This document shows, in pieces, positions 51,342 through 60,733 of a stretch of 64,000 nucleotides of DNA; the stretch's first letter is position 1; each line of letters starts with the position of its first letter. The stretch comes from Marinobacter sp. F3R11 (GTDB taxonomy: Bacteria; Pseudomonadota; Gammaproteobacteria; Pseudomonadales; Oleiphilaceae). Location of the stretch: assembly GCF_003318275.1 (NCBI RefSeq), contig NZ_QOCH01000003.1:64618-128617 (forward strand). The letters run 5' to 3'. Position numbers and translations under genes: made by a program. The notes under the pieces were generated by a model. The model ran no database searches, was not told the DNA's origin, and saw only the letters and a program-made list of their open reading frames with translations.

Positions 51342-52628
51342 ATGGCGACAATTCTAATGCTCATCATGATCGGGTTGCTGCTCCTCGGCTTCCCGATGAT
51401 GATTCCACTGACGACCGCCGCCGTCGTTGGTTTTGTAATGATGTTCGATGGCTTCGGCCAGATGGGCACGTTTATTCAGCAAATGATGGGAGGCATCCGG
51501 CCCGCATCCCTCATTGCCGTCCCCATGTTCATTCTCGCCGCAGATATCATGACCCGGGGCCAGTCAGCTGACCGGCTTATAAACATGGTAATGGCCTTCA
51601 TCGGACATATAAAAGGCGGGCTGGCAATAAGCACGGCAACATCCTGCACGCTTTTTGGTGCTGTTTCCGGCTCTACTCAGGCAACCGTTGTGGCCGTAGG
51701 GTCGCCTCTGCGCCCGAAGATGCTCAAAGCCGGCTACTCTGATTCTTTTACTCTGGCATTGATCATTAACGCCAGCGACATCGCCTTCCTCATACCCCCC
51801 AGTATCGGCATGATCATCTACGGGGTCATCTCCCAGACATCCATTGCCGAGTTGTTCATCGCAGGTGTCGGGCCAGGCCTCCTGATCCTGTTCATGTTCT
51901 CGCTCTACTGCCTGTTTTACGCCTACAAAAACAATGTTCCTACAGAGCCCAAGGCGACCTGGAGCCAGCGTGCTGTCTCTGTGCGAGACGCCATATGGCC
52001 ACTGTTTTTCCCGGTCATTATCGTTGGCGGTATCTACGGCGGTATTTTCAGCCCGACCGAGGCTGCAGCCGTCTGCGTACTGTACGCTTTCCTGCTGGAA
52101 TTCATCATCTTCCGATCTTTGAAGCTTGGAGAGATTTACAAGATCGCCAAATCCACCGGTTTGATCACCGCCGTGGTCTTCATTCTGGTGGCCGTAGGTA
52201 ATGGTTTTTCCTGGATTATTTCGTTTGCCCAGATCCCTCAGGCAATACTGGAATCTGTGGGGGTTAACGAAGCAGGACCGGTAGGCGTGCTTATCGCAAT
52301 CTGTGTCTCGTTCTTCATAGCCTGTATGTTTGTTGACCCCATTGTTGTCATCCTGGTACTGACACCTATCTTTGCCCCTGCCATTCAGGCAACGGGACTG
52401 GACCCGGTGTTGGTCGGGGTACTCATTACACTGCAGGTTGCAATCGGCTCCGCCACCCCTCCGTTTGGCTGCGATATTTTTACAGCCATCGCGATTTTCA
52501 AGCGGCCGTATCTGGAAGTTATCCGGGGAACGCCTCCGTTTATCTTCATGCTGATCGCAGCTGCCGGGCTGATCATTGCCTTCCCGGACATAGCTCTGTT
52601 CCTGCGTGACCTCGCCTTTGCAGACTGA
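51342..52628 (+). CDS. teaC: Ectoine TRAP large permease TeaC-type
   Basis: 428 aa with about 12 membrane segments. GAVSGSTQATVVAVGSPL, IPPSIGMIIYGVISQTSIAEL, GGIFSPTEAAAVCVLYAF and GSATPPFGCDIFTAIAIF are DctM-family hallmarks. It is the Na+-coupled ectoine importer core. Confidence 0.88.
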   Translation: MATILMLIMIGLLLLGFPMMIPLTTAAVVGFVMMFDGFGQMGTFIQQMMGGIRPASLIAVPMFILAADIMTRGQSADRLINMVMAFIGHIKGGLAISTATSCTLFGAVSGSTQATVVAVGSPLRPKMLKAGYSDSFTLALIINASDIAFLIPPSIGMIIYGVISQTSIAELFIAGVGPGLLILFMFSLYCLFYAYKNNVPTEPKATWSQRAVSVRDAIWPLFFPVIIVGGIYGGIFSPTEAAAVCVLYAFLLEFIIFRSLKLGEIYKIAKSTGLITAVVFILVAVGNGFSWIISFAQIPQAILESVGVNEAGPVGVLIAICVSFFIACMFVDPIVVILVLTPIFAPAIQATGLDPVLVGVLITLQVAIGSATPPFGCDIFTAIAIFKRPYLEVIRGTPPFIFMLIAAAGLIIAFPDIALFLRDLAFAD

Positions 52629-52663
52629 CAGGCAACCGGATCTGGATTTTCAAGGAGAAAACA

Positions 52664-53107
52664 ATGTTCAAGCGGATACTGGTAGCGGTGGACGGCTCCA
52701 AAACCTCGCTCAAGGCTTTGGACAAGGCCATAGGGCTGCAAAAGCTGATCCCGGATGCGGAGATCTTTATTATCTGTGTCTACAAGCACCACAGCCTGTT
52801 TGAGGCCTCTCTCTCCATCGGCCGGCCGGCAGACATGGAGATCCCCGACAAGGTTCTTTCAGAATATGCCAAAGAAGTGGTCAATCACGCCAAGAATATG
52901 GCGAAAGAGCATGGAGCGACCAAGGTGCGCGGCTTCGTCAAAGCAGGGCGCCCTTCAAAAGTCATTATCAAATTCGCTCAGGAGAAAGAAGCTGATCTGA
53001 TCGTGGTAGGTACCCGGGGCACTCACAGCGACAAGGACGGTATGATCCTGGGTAGCGTTTCACACCGAGTTGCCTCTCACGCCAAGTGCCCGGTACTTGT
53101 AGTCTGA
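52664..53107 (+). CDS. teaD: Universal stress protein, TeaD-type
   Basis: 147 aa UspA fold. FKRILVAVDGSKTSLKAL at the N-terminus and VGTRGTHSDKDGMILGS near the C-terminus match the nucleotide-binding loop of ATP-type Usps. In Halomonas the equivalent gene encodes a UspA that down-regulates TeaABC uptake. It is 35 nt downstream of teaC with an AAGGAGAA ribosome-binding site. Confidence 0.9.
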   Translation: MFKRILVAVDGSKTSLKALDKAIGLQKLIPDAEIFIICVYKHHSLFEASLSIGRPADMEIPDKVLSEYAKEVVNHAKNMAKEHGATKVRGFVKAGRPSKVIIKFAQEKEADLIVVGTRGTHSDKDGMILGSVSHRVASHAKCPVLVV

Positions 53108-53131
53108 AATCTGGCTCGCGCCGGTTAATGG

Positions 53132-55399
53132 CTAGGACTCTGAAAACACCGCAACATTATCGCGGCCACCAGCCTTGGCCCGGTAAAGGGCTTCATCTGC
53201 CAGCTTCAACAACTGTGCAGGCTCGTCCGTACTCTCCGGCCAGTTAGCTACGCCGATGGAAATGGTCAGGTTGCCCATGTCGTTGCCTTCAGATACTACC
53301 GTTTCTCTTCTCGCCGCTTCACACAGTTCTTCCGCACGATCTTTGGCTCCAGCCAGATCTGAACCGGGCAGAATTACCACAAATTCTTCTCCACCGTAAC
53401 GACAGACAATATCGCTTCCGCGGAAACGGGACTTCAGTATCGAGGCAAATGCCTTCAGGGCCATATCCCCCGCTTCGTGGCCGTGAGTATCGTTAAAGTG
53501 CTTGAAATGATCGATATCCATCAGCAAAAGCGATAGTGGCAAGTTGTTGCGCTGCGCCACGGCCGCTTCATGCACAAAGAGCTGATCAAAATACCGGCGG
53601 TTTTTAAGGCCAGTGAGCGCATCCTCATAGGACAACCGCTGCAGATCTTCCCTTAAGGAGATGCCAGACAGTGTAATCCCGATACGTTCAGCCACCAGGT
53701 TCATGGATGACATCAACCGTGCGGCACCATATTCCGTATATACAGAGTTGTTGATGCTCCCGCCATCAAGCAGCAGTATGCCTTCCAGCCTGGCGCCATG
53801 ACTTGCAAATTCAACATTGACAGGAAAACTCAGCAATTCCTGAAAGCGCCTTGCGGCTTCAGCATCCCCGGAAGAGTCCGGCATCCGTTGAGCCGGGGCG
53901 GGCAGGTCATCGAGCGTCGCACTCACGGGAGGAAACTCCGGGGGCTCTTCACCATAACCCCAGTGCATCAGACGTTCATAACGGCTGTTGCCCGTGTGCC
54001 GGTATACCATTCCCTTGAGCGGGCTGCAGAGCCTGGGCAATGCTTCAGCGAGAACCTGAAACGCCTGGTTCAGGCCCCCACACGCCTGTAACTCGGCAAT
54101 AATACCCGCAAATACCCTGCTCTTCTCATTCTCGAATGCCAGTAAACCTGCTCTTGCCCGTTCCCTCCGCAAAAGGGTTTCTGCTTTTTCAGTTCGGTTG
54201 GCCACCTGCTGCTCCAGAGTCACCGTCAACTCCTGCAGCGCTTTCTGTGTGCCGGCATAGTGCCTCAGAGAAATAAGTACCACTGACAGCGTAAAGGCAA
54301 ACAGACCAAGGCTGACAGGGACCTGCCCCCAGGGCAGAATAGCGTGAGCTACCGCCATGTCGGCAACGAGCAGAACACCAAACACACCGCACGCCAGCAC
54401 AAGCACCTGCTGCTCCCCCGCTAATGAACGCAGGCGAGGCACTGTCAGTGCGCCCATGGCTGACAATGAAATAAGAAGCAGAACATCAAATACCGGAAAG
54501 GTAGACGACAGAGACACTACTCCAGCCAATGCCAGACCCAGCGCACCCACCACGTACCCCAGGTGCAGCTTCCAGATCAGGCTGATCGCCAGGCGGGACG
54601 AGCGGTCAGCCAGCCATTGATCCAGCATGAGCCCCAGCGCTACAGGCAACAGGTAGTAGCTTCCAGCTGCCAGATAATTCCATAACAAGGCATGAGGAAT
54701 AATGAGCTGACTGGCCTGACTCTCTGCCACCAGCATGACGGATGACGCCAGTGCAAACAGCGCAATACTGGAAAACGTTTTTTTACCCCCCTGAAGCAAG
54801 GAAAGGATCAGCGCAAGCAGTGCGACCAGCAGCGAAAAGACAGCAACAAATAAGGCTTCAAGAGAGTTTTCCAGAACATAAAGAATGAGTGCGGAGTGAT
54901 CAAGAATACCTATTTCGCCCCAGAAACCAATATCCTTGTAGTCAGAGAAAACACGAAAATAGAGCGTTTTGTTCTCGTAGTCCTCAGGCAGCGGGATCTC
55001 ATGCCAGGGCCAGCCTTCGAATTTGCCACGCCCATGTTTATCAAACGTCCCATATTGATAGATCTTCTCGCCATCCAGCCAGGCCTGGACAAGCAAATCA
55101 ATACTCAATATGTAAAAGACAGGGGCCTGCCAGTCACCTGCCGGCAGGTTTACCCGGAACCACACTTGATCCCGACCGTCACGGCCAGGGGGGTTGGCGG
55201 GGAAATCGATGGTCTGCCATAGCTCTGACTGTTCAGCAACCGACCAGTCAGGCTCTCCTTCGGCAGTATAAGGCAGGTCACCCCAATGGTATTCCCATGT
55301 CTGGGTCACAGGCTGAGGCACAACTGCAGCGGCAGCAGGTCCAGACCCGCACAGAGCACCAAACACGATAATCAGAATGCCCAGAAACGATGAGGCCAT
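53132..55399 (-). CDS. Diguanylate cyclase with 7TMR-DISM sensor module
   Basis: 755 aa from the ATG at 55399, where a signal peptide begins (FLGILIIVFGALCGSGPAAAA); a longer frame to 55543 is less likely. A periplasmic DISMED2-like beta domain (about 30-180) precedes seven membrane segments (about 190-390). Next come a coiled coil (LEQQVANRTEKAETLLRR), a GAF-like middle region and a C-terminal GGDEF domain. YGGEEF near residue 670 is the active site and RGSD, five residues before it, is an intact inhibitory I-site. It should make cyclic-di-GMP in response to a periplasmic ligand. It converges on teaD. Confidence 0.9.
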   Translation of the reverse strand: MASSFLGILIIVFGALCGSGPAAAAVVPQPVTQTWEYHWGDLPYTAEGEPDWSVAEQSELWQTIDFPANPPGRDGRDQVWFRVNLPAGDWQAPVFYILSIDLLVQAWLDGEKIYQYGTFDKHGRGKFEGWPWHEIPLPEDYENKTLYFRVFSDYKDIGFWGEIGILDHSALILYVLENSLEALFVAVFSLLVALLALILSLLQGGKKTFSSIALFALASSVMLVAESQASQLIIPHALLWNYLAAGSYYLLPVALGLMLDQWLADRSSRLAISLIWKLHLGYVVGALGLALAGVVSLSSTFPVFDVLLLISLSAMGALTVPRLRSLAGEQQVLVLACGVFGVLLVADMAVAHAILPWGQVPVSLGLFAFTLSVVLISLRHYAGTQKALQELTVTLEQQVANRTEKAETLLRRERARAGLLAFENEKSRVFAGIIAELQACGGLNQAFQVLAEALPRLCSPLKGMVYRHTGNSRYERLMHWGYGEEPPEFPPVSATLDDLPAPAQRMPDSSGDAEAARRFQELLSFPVNVEFASHGARLEGILLLDGGSINNSVYTEYGAARLMSSMNLVAERIGITLSGISLREDLQRLSYEDALTGLKNRRYFDQLFVHEAAVAQRNNLPLSLLLMDIDHFKHFNDTHGHEAGDMALKAFASILKSRFRGSDIVCRYGGEEFVVILPGSDLAGAKDRAEELCEAARRETVVSEGNDMGNLTISIGVANWPESTDEPAQLLKLADEALYRAKAGGRDNVAVFSES

Positions 55400-55559
55400 T
55401 GACTCTGAGGGGTCCTGCCAGTTAGAGCGTTGCAGGCAAGTATAGATTACCTGCCCAGCCACGTGTACAAATATAATACAGTAAAGCCCATAAAAAGACC
55501 TGAGACAACAGGATCTGACCGTGCTCTGATCCCGCCATCTCAAGCCTGGAAGCTGACAT

Positions 55560-56600
55560 CTAGAGTCCGGATTTCAGCTTTTCCCAATACCTTGCGTAGA
55601 TCTGCAAGGCTTCATCACCTATATCTGCCTGGAACTCTGCGTTCACCATATCTTCTGCTGCAGGATAGCTGGCACGATCCCCTGAAACCTCATCTCCCAG
55701 CAACTCGCGGGCGGCCAGCACTGGTGTAGCGTAGCCAATATCTTCGCTGATCAGTGCCGCAATCTCCGGCTGCAGAACAAAGCTGATGAATTTGTGAGCA
55801 GCTTCCGGGTTTTTGGCATTTTTCGGAATTACAAAACTGTCCAGCCAGGCAATAACGCCTTCCTCCGGATACACATACTCAAGCGATTCCATGCTTTCCT
55901 TGCCCATTACTGCCTCGCCATTCCAGATCATGCCCACGTCAGTCTCGCCTTCAAGGAACGGCATGCGTGGCGCATCGGAGTTAAAGGTTCGTACAGAAGG
56001 CATCAACTCTGTCAGCTTTTCATAGGCCTCTTCAATCTGCTGCGGATCCGTACTGTTACCGGAGTAGCCAAGTACACGCAGACCCACGTGGAAGACTTCA
56101 CGCATGTCGTTTGTCAGATTCACACGACCCTTGAAGCGCTCTCCCCAGAGATCTTCCCAGGCTGTAACCGGTTCACCTTCAATATCTGCGATATCAACAC
56201 CAATACCTGTCGTACCCCAGAGGTAAGGGACGCTGTACTGGTTGTCCGGGTCTATATCCAGGCCGGTAAGCTCGGGGTCAACCTGATCAAGCCCGCTGAT
56301 CTTGCTTTTATCAATGGGCATCAGCAGACCTTCGTTGCGCATTTTGCTGACGTAGTATGTGGAGGGCACAGCAAGATCATAGGCGGCGCTCTCGTCGAGC
56401 AGCTTCAGCCGGGCGTACATGGCTTCGTTGCTGTCATAAGTGGTGTACACCACCTGAATGCCGGTTTCTTCCTGAAAGCGGGTCAAAACTTCCTGAGGCA
56501 TATATTCCGACCAGTTATACAGGTTCAGAACCTGCGGATCGTCGGAACTGCAACCAGTCAGGCCCAGTGCCAGCATGCCGGCCAGTGCGATCTTTTTCAT
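55560..56600 (-). CDS. potD: Spermidine/putrescine ABC transporter binding protein PotD
   Basis: 346 aa. The start MKKIALAGMLALGLTGCSS carries a lipobox, so it is a lipoprotein rather than a soluble periplasmic protein. LNLYNWSEYMPQEVL, AVPSTYYVSKM, WNGEAVMG and AWLDSFVIPKNAKNPEAAHKF (in part) are PotD/PotF features; acidic and aromatic residues line the polyamine site. Last gene of potABCD; start overlaps the potC stop. Confidence 0.93.
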   Translation of the reverse strand: MKKIALAGMLALGLTGCSSDDPQVLNLYNWSEYMPQEVLTRFQEETGIQVVYTTYDSNEAMYARLKLLDESAAYDLAVPSTYYVSKMRNEGLLMPIDKSKISGLDQVDPELTGLDIDPDNQYSVPYLWGTTGIGVDIADIEGEPVTAWEDLWGERFKGRVNLTNDMREVFHVGLRVLGYSGNSTDPQQIEEAYEKLTELMPSVRTFNSDAPRMPFLEGETDVGMIWNGEAVMGKESMESLEYVYPEEGVIAWLDSFVIPKNAKNPEAAHKFISFVLQPEIAALISEDIGYATPVLAARELLGDEVSGDRASYPAAEDMVNAEFQADIGDEALQIYARYWEKLKSGL

Positions 56601-57364
56601 TGTTTGCTCCTTGAAAGAATCCAGTGCGAAAACATCAGCATTACCAGTGAAAACACCAGCAACAGAGTACCCAGTGCATTAACTTCAGGCTTAAGACCTA
56701 CACGCACCATAGAATAGATGCGCAAAGGAAGAATTTCATAACTCGGGCCGCTGACAAAGGTGCTCACCACAACGTCGTCCATGGAAAGCGTAAAGCCCAG
56801 CATCCATCCCGCCATCAGCGCAGGCATGATAACCGGGATCAGCACGGTTCGGGTCATAGTGAAATCACTGGCACCAAGATCCCGTGCCGCTTCCGGCAAG
56901 CGCTCATCAAAACCGGCGAGCCGGGCCATAACCGTTATCACGACAAACGGCAGACAAAAGGTAACGTGGGCCAGCAGCAGCGATACATAGCCGAGCTTCA
57001 GCCCCAGCAACAGAAACAGCCCGAGCAGTGAAATGGCCAGTACAATCTCCGGCGACATCATGACAACAAACAACATCCCGTTCAGGACTTTCTTGCCACG
57101 AAAGCGGTAACGATGCAGAGCCAGCGCGGTCAGCGCTCCGATCAGTGTCGATACGGTGGCCGCAGTAAGTGCCAGCCACAACGAATTCCACATGGCCTGA
57201 ACCATAGCGTGGTTATTGAACAGCGATTCGTACCAGCGCAGACTCAGACCACCCCAGCTATAGCCGGTACGGGAATCGTTGAAGGAAAACACAACCAGCA
57301 CAATAATCGGCACGTACAGAAGCAGATACACCAGCGCGAGATATGTGCGGGGAAGCCATCGCAT
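56597..57364 (-). CDS. potC: Polyamine ABC transporter permease PotC
   Basis: 255 aa with six membrane segments. FNDSRTGYSWGGLSLRWYESL follows the first segment (the typical PotC loop), and EAARDLGASDFTMTRTVLIPVI is the EAA loop that contacts PotA. It abuts potB and overlaps potD by 4 nt. Confidence 0.93.
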   Translation of the reverse strand: MRWLPRTYLALVYLLLYVPIIVLVVFSFNDSRTGYSWGGLSLRWYESLFNNHAMVQAMWNSLWLALTAATVSTLIGALTALALHRYRFRGKKVLNGMLFVVMMSPEIVLAISLLGLFLLLGLKLGYVSLLLAHVTFCLPFVVITVMARLAGFDERLPEAARDLGASDFTMTRTVLIPVIMPALMAGWMLGFTLSMDDVVVSTFVSGPSYEILPLRIYSMVRVGLKPEVNALGTLLLVFSLVMLMFSHWILSRSKQ

Positions 57365-58224
57365 CAGGCACCCTCCTCGCCCAGTCGGCGTTTACTCAAC
57401 CGGTGGGCAAACATCAGCAGCGCCATGGCAACCGTCAGCATGATGCTGGCAGCAGCGCCAAACGGCCAGTTGCGGGCATCCAGGAACTGGTTCTTGATCA
57501 CATTCCCTACCAGCAGGTTGCGCGAGCCACCCAGAATATCCGGCACAAAAAACAGCCCCATCGCAGGCAGCAATACCAGCATAACGCCAGCCAGAACACC
57601 AGGAAGGGTCAAGGGAACAATAACGTTTTTAAAGGTCGCAAACCGGCCTGCACCCAAATCGTGGGAGGCAAGAAGAACATCCTGACGCAGATCATCAAAT
57701 ACCGAGTACAGTGGCAGAATCATGAAGGGCAGCAGGAGATATACCAGACCCACTATCACCGCTCCTTCGGTGTACAGAAGTTGTGCCGGCTCATCGATTA
57801 TTCCCAGAGACATTAACCCCTGGTTCAACAAGCCGTTCGTCGCCAGAATCAGCTTCAGCGCGTAGGTTCGTACCAGCGAGTTGGTCCAGAAAGGCACAAT
57901 CAACAGGAAAATCAATAACATCTGCCGCCGCTTTTCCACCCGCGACAAGGCCCAGGCGAAAGGATACCCAATCAACAGACAAACCAGCGTGGTCATTGCC
58001 GCCATGTACAGGGAGTGGATGAATACCTCAAGGTACAAGGGGTTGAACAGCTGGCGATACGCATCCAGATTCAACGGCATGGAAATGAAGGTGCCGGGGT
58101 TCCGTGTCATCACACTTGTCCCCACTACCAACAGGTTCGGCGCGAGCACAAGGAACAGAAGCCAACCCCATACCAGCACCAGAACAGCCGCTCTGAACGG
58201 CTGTTGCCTAATGCTCAGCATCAT
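57364..58224 (-). CDS. potB: Polyamine ABC transporter permease PotB
   Basis: 286 aa from the ATG at 58224, which has AGAGGAG about 10 nt upstream; an in-frame ATG at 58245 is possible. Six membrane segments; [25 protein letters not shown] (in part) and [20 protein letters not shown] are family features. It overlaps the potA 3' end by 17 nt. Confidence 0.92.
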   Translation of the reverse strand: MMLSIRQQPFRAAVLVLVWGWLLFLVLAPNLLVVGTSVMTRNPGTFISMPLNLDAYRQLFNPLYLEVFIHSLYMAAMTTLVCLLIGYPFAWALSRVEKRRQMLLIFLLIVPFWTNSLVRTYALKLILATNGLLNQGLMSLGIIDEPAQLLYTEGAVIVGLVYLLLPFMILPLYSVFDDLRQDVLLASHDLGAGRFATFKNVIVPLTLPGVLAGVMLVLLPAMGLFFVPDILGGSRNLLVGNVIKNQFLDARNWPFGAAASIMLTVAMALLMFAHRLSKRRLGEEGA

Positions 58225-59344
58225 CGGCGGCCAGCTCCTCTTCATCTGTCAATGGCTCGTCGCTTTCTTCCGCCAGCAACCACTCCCAACCGTCTACCCA
58301 GCTCACCCGGACGGGTTCACCAATGCTGTAATCAAAAGCGGGATCGTCTTCATCAAAAAACTCGCTGGCCATGACCTGGCTACCATCCTCCAGCTCAATA
58401 ACCGAGTCCAGGGTGCTGCCTTTATAATTCCGCTCTACGATTTTTCCGGCCACGCCTTCGGTATCATCCGGCGCCAGCACCCGGAGATCTTCCGGGCGCA
58501 GCAAGACGTGCAACGGCTGATTGGTCGTTACACGGAAAGAAGGTTTGCCCAGAACCCGGTTCAGGCCAAAAACGTCAACGCTGATGCGCTTGTCTTCAAT
58601 TCCCGTTACGCGACCAGGGAAAAAATTGGTCTGGCCAACAAAGCGCGCAGTAAAGACATTCGCCGGACGCTCATAGACTTCCCGTGGGGTGCCCAGCTGC
58701 TGGATCAGACCGTCTTTGAGCACCACGATGCGATCAGACATGGACAGCGCTTCTTCCTGATCATGGGTGACAAAAACGAAGGTTATGCCCAGTTCACGCT
58801 GCAGGCGCTTGAGCTCAACCTGCATGGTGCGACGCAGCTTATAGTCCAGAGCAGACAGGGGCTCATCAAGCAATAACATCTTTGGCCGCTTGACCACAGC
58901 ACGGGCGATTGCTACCCGCTGCTGCTGACCACCGGAAAGCTGATGTGGCTTGCGCCTGGAGAAGTCCTCCAGCTGAACCATGGCCAGCGCTTCTTCAACG
59001 CGCTCGCGGATTTCCGCTTTCGGCCGTTTCTCCATCTTCAGCCCATATGCCACATTGTCGAAAACCGACATGTGGGGAAACAAAGCGTAGTTCTGGAAAA
59101 CGGTGTTAAGCGGACGCTCCTCTGGCGGGGTCTGGGTAATATCCACACCAGACAGCGTCACCGTGCCCTGATCCGGCAGTTCAAAGCCTGCCATCATGCG
59201 CAAAAGCGTAGTTTTACCACAGCCGGACGGCCCAAGGAGTGTAATGAACTCGCCATCGTCAATTGTCAGGCTGAGCTCATCTACCACGGTTTTACCGTCA
59301 AACTGTTTGCTGATACCGCTCAGCGATAGGAGTGTTTTAGTCAT
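58208..59344 (-). CDS. potA: Polyamine ABC transporter ATPase PotA
   Basis: 378 aa. Walker [13 protein letters not shown], signature [13 protein letters not shown], Walker [13 protein letters not shown] and the switch [13 protein letters not shown] are complete. The C-terminal TOBE-type domain is present, followed by an unusually acidic tail ([11 protein letters not shown]). First gene of potABCD; the 160-nt upstream region is AT-rich. Confidence 0.94.
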   Translation of the reverse strand: MTKTLLSLSGISKQFDGKTVVDELSLTIDDGEFITLLGPSGCGKTTLLRMMAGFELPDQGTVTLSGVDITQTPPEERPLNTVFQNYALFPHMSVFDNVAYGLKMEKRPKAEIRERVEEALAMVQLEDFSRRKPHQLSGGQQQRVAIARAVVKRPKMLLLDEPLSALDYKLRRTMQVELKRLQRELGITFVFVTHDQEEALSMSDRIVVLKDGLIQQLGTPREVYERPANVFTARFVGQTNFFPGRVTGIEDKRISVDVFGLNRVLGKPSFRVTTNQPLHVLLRPEDLRVLAPDDTEGVAGKIVERNYKGSTLDSVIELEDGSQVMASEFFDEDDPAFDYSIGEPVRVSWVDGWEWLLAEESDEPLTDEEELAADDAEH

Positions 59345-59500
59345 CAGCCCTGTCCAAATAATGAGCGGCGTATTTTTTCAGAAAGAGCCTTACATAAAAA
59401 GGTCAGTGACGGTTTTTTACACAACAATTTTATCCAGTGGGGAATCCGAAGCTGCCGTTCCTGGCAAATGGGGTATTTCTGTATGGGGAATTGTTTTAAA

Positions 59501-59530
59501 AGGCGCCCCGACTGTCGAAGCAGTCGGGGC
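59501..59530 (-). terminator. Rho-independent terminator of the TakP-type gene
   Basis: GCCCCGACTG (59505-59514) pairs with CAGTCGGGGC (59521-59530) around a 6-nt loop, followed on the minus strand by GCCTTTT. It separates the TRAP binding-protein gene from potABCD. Confidence 0.88.
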
Positions 59531-59543
59531 CAGCTGGAAGGTT

Positions 59544-60623
59544 TTATTCGCCAGCAACGCTGTCGAGGTAGGCTTTGTCTGAAATATTGGTCCATTGACG
59601 GACCTGTTTCAGGTAGCCGAAGTGCGAGTCGATAATCTCTTTTGCCAGCTCATCTTTCGCAGCGGCTTCAGCCAGCAGCTTGTTGGTTGCGGCACGCATC
59701 GCTTCGATGACTTCCGGCGGGAAGGTCTTGTGCGTTACGTCCGGATAGTCTTCTTTCATACGATCCCAGGCCACACCACTGTCGTGAGTGGTCTGGATGT
59801 ACATGTCATAAGCTGCGGTGCGCATGGCTACACGCAGAATTGCCTGCAGGTCCTTCGGCAGTTTGTCCCAGCTTTTCTGGTTAATAAGGAACTGTACTTC
59901 CGCACCTGGCTCCTGCCAGCCCGAGTAGTAATACTTTGCAATCTGGTGGAAGCCCATCGGGAAATCAAGCGCCGGTCCTACCCACTCAACCGCATCAACT
60001 GTTCCGCGCTCAAGCGCTGTGTACAGTTCACCGGGAGGCAAATTAGTAACCGCCACACCCAGCTCGGACATCACCTCACCCGCAAAACCGGGGGTCCGCA
60101 TTTTCAGGCCTTTAAGATCCGCAACGGAATTGATCTCTTTGTTAAACCAGCCACCCATCTGGTTGCCGGTATTACCACCCGGGAAGGAGAGCAGACCATA
60201 AGGTTCATAAACCTTCTGCATCAGTTCCATGCCTTTGTCGTGGTAGAACCAGGCATACATTTCCGGTGCAATCAGACCAAAGGGAATTGTAGTGAAGTAC
60301 ATTGCATTGGGAATGGTGCCTTTATAGTAATAAGAGGCAGTGTGTCCCATGTCGTACTGACCGTTACGCACCAGGTCGAAAATACCGAAAGGTGCTTTGT
60401 GCTTGTTGGCACTGTCAATACGGATCTTCAGGCGTCCGCCTGACATTTCTTCGGCCATTCTGGCCATGTTCTCGGTAGTTTCTCCAAGAATAGGCGAGTT
60501 GGGCCCCCAGGTTTGCGCAAGGCGCAGGGTGTAGTTTTCTGCGGCCATGCCGAGCGAACTAACAGAGAACAACAGCGTCACCGCTGCCATTCTGAACAGA
60601 CCAGTCATCATCGTTAGCACCAT
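59544..60623 (-). CDS. Orphan TRAP binding protein, TakP-type (alpha-keto acid) subfamily
   Basis: 359 aa with a signal peptide (LLFSVSSLGMAAEN). LKMRTPGFAG, ALERGTVDAVEWVGP and AKYYYSGWQEPGAEVQFLIN match the TakP subfamily, whose members bind 2-oxo acids with a cation. No DctQ or DctM gene is adjacent, and a terminator follows directly, so the permease must be elsewhere or shared. Starts at 60611 or 60608 are also possible. Confidence 0.88.
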   Translation of the reverse strand: MVLTMMTGLFRMAAVTLLFSVSSLGMAAENYTLRLAQTWGPNSPILGETTENMARMAEEMSGGRLKIRIDSANKHKAPFGIFDLVRNGQYDMGHTASYYYKGTIPNAMYFTTIPFGLIAPEMYAWFYHDKGMELMQKVYEPYGLLSFPGGNTGNQMGGWFNKEINSVADLKGLKMRTPGFAGEVMSELGVAVTNLPPGELYTALERGTVDAVEWVGPALDFPMGFHQIAKYYYSGWQEPGAEVQFLINQKSWDKLPKDLQAILRVAMRTAAYDMYIQTTHDSGVAWDRMKEDYPDVTHKTFPPEVIEAMRAATNKLLAEAAAKDELAKEIIDSHFGYLKQVRQWTNISDKAYLDSVAGE

Positions 60624-60733
60624 TTATCGTGTTGTTATGTTATATCTTTATCGCAAAAGCGCCCATAATCTTAGCCCGTGATGACACCCGGCGCCAAGAG
60701 TTGTTCTGTCCTGTTCACCCTGCAACCCGAGAA

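Noticed and set aside
49570..52628. Interpretation of this operon as a C4-dicarboxylate TRAP system
   Set aside because: The binding-protein sequence and the trailing UspA gene fit the ectoine system TeaABCD better.
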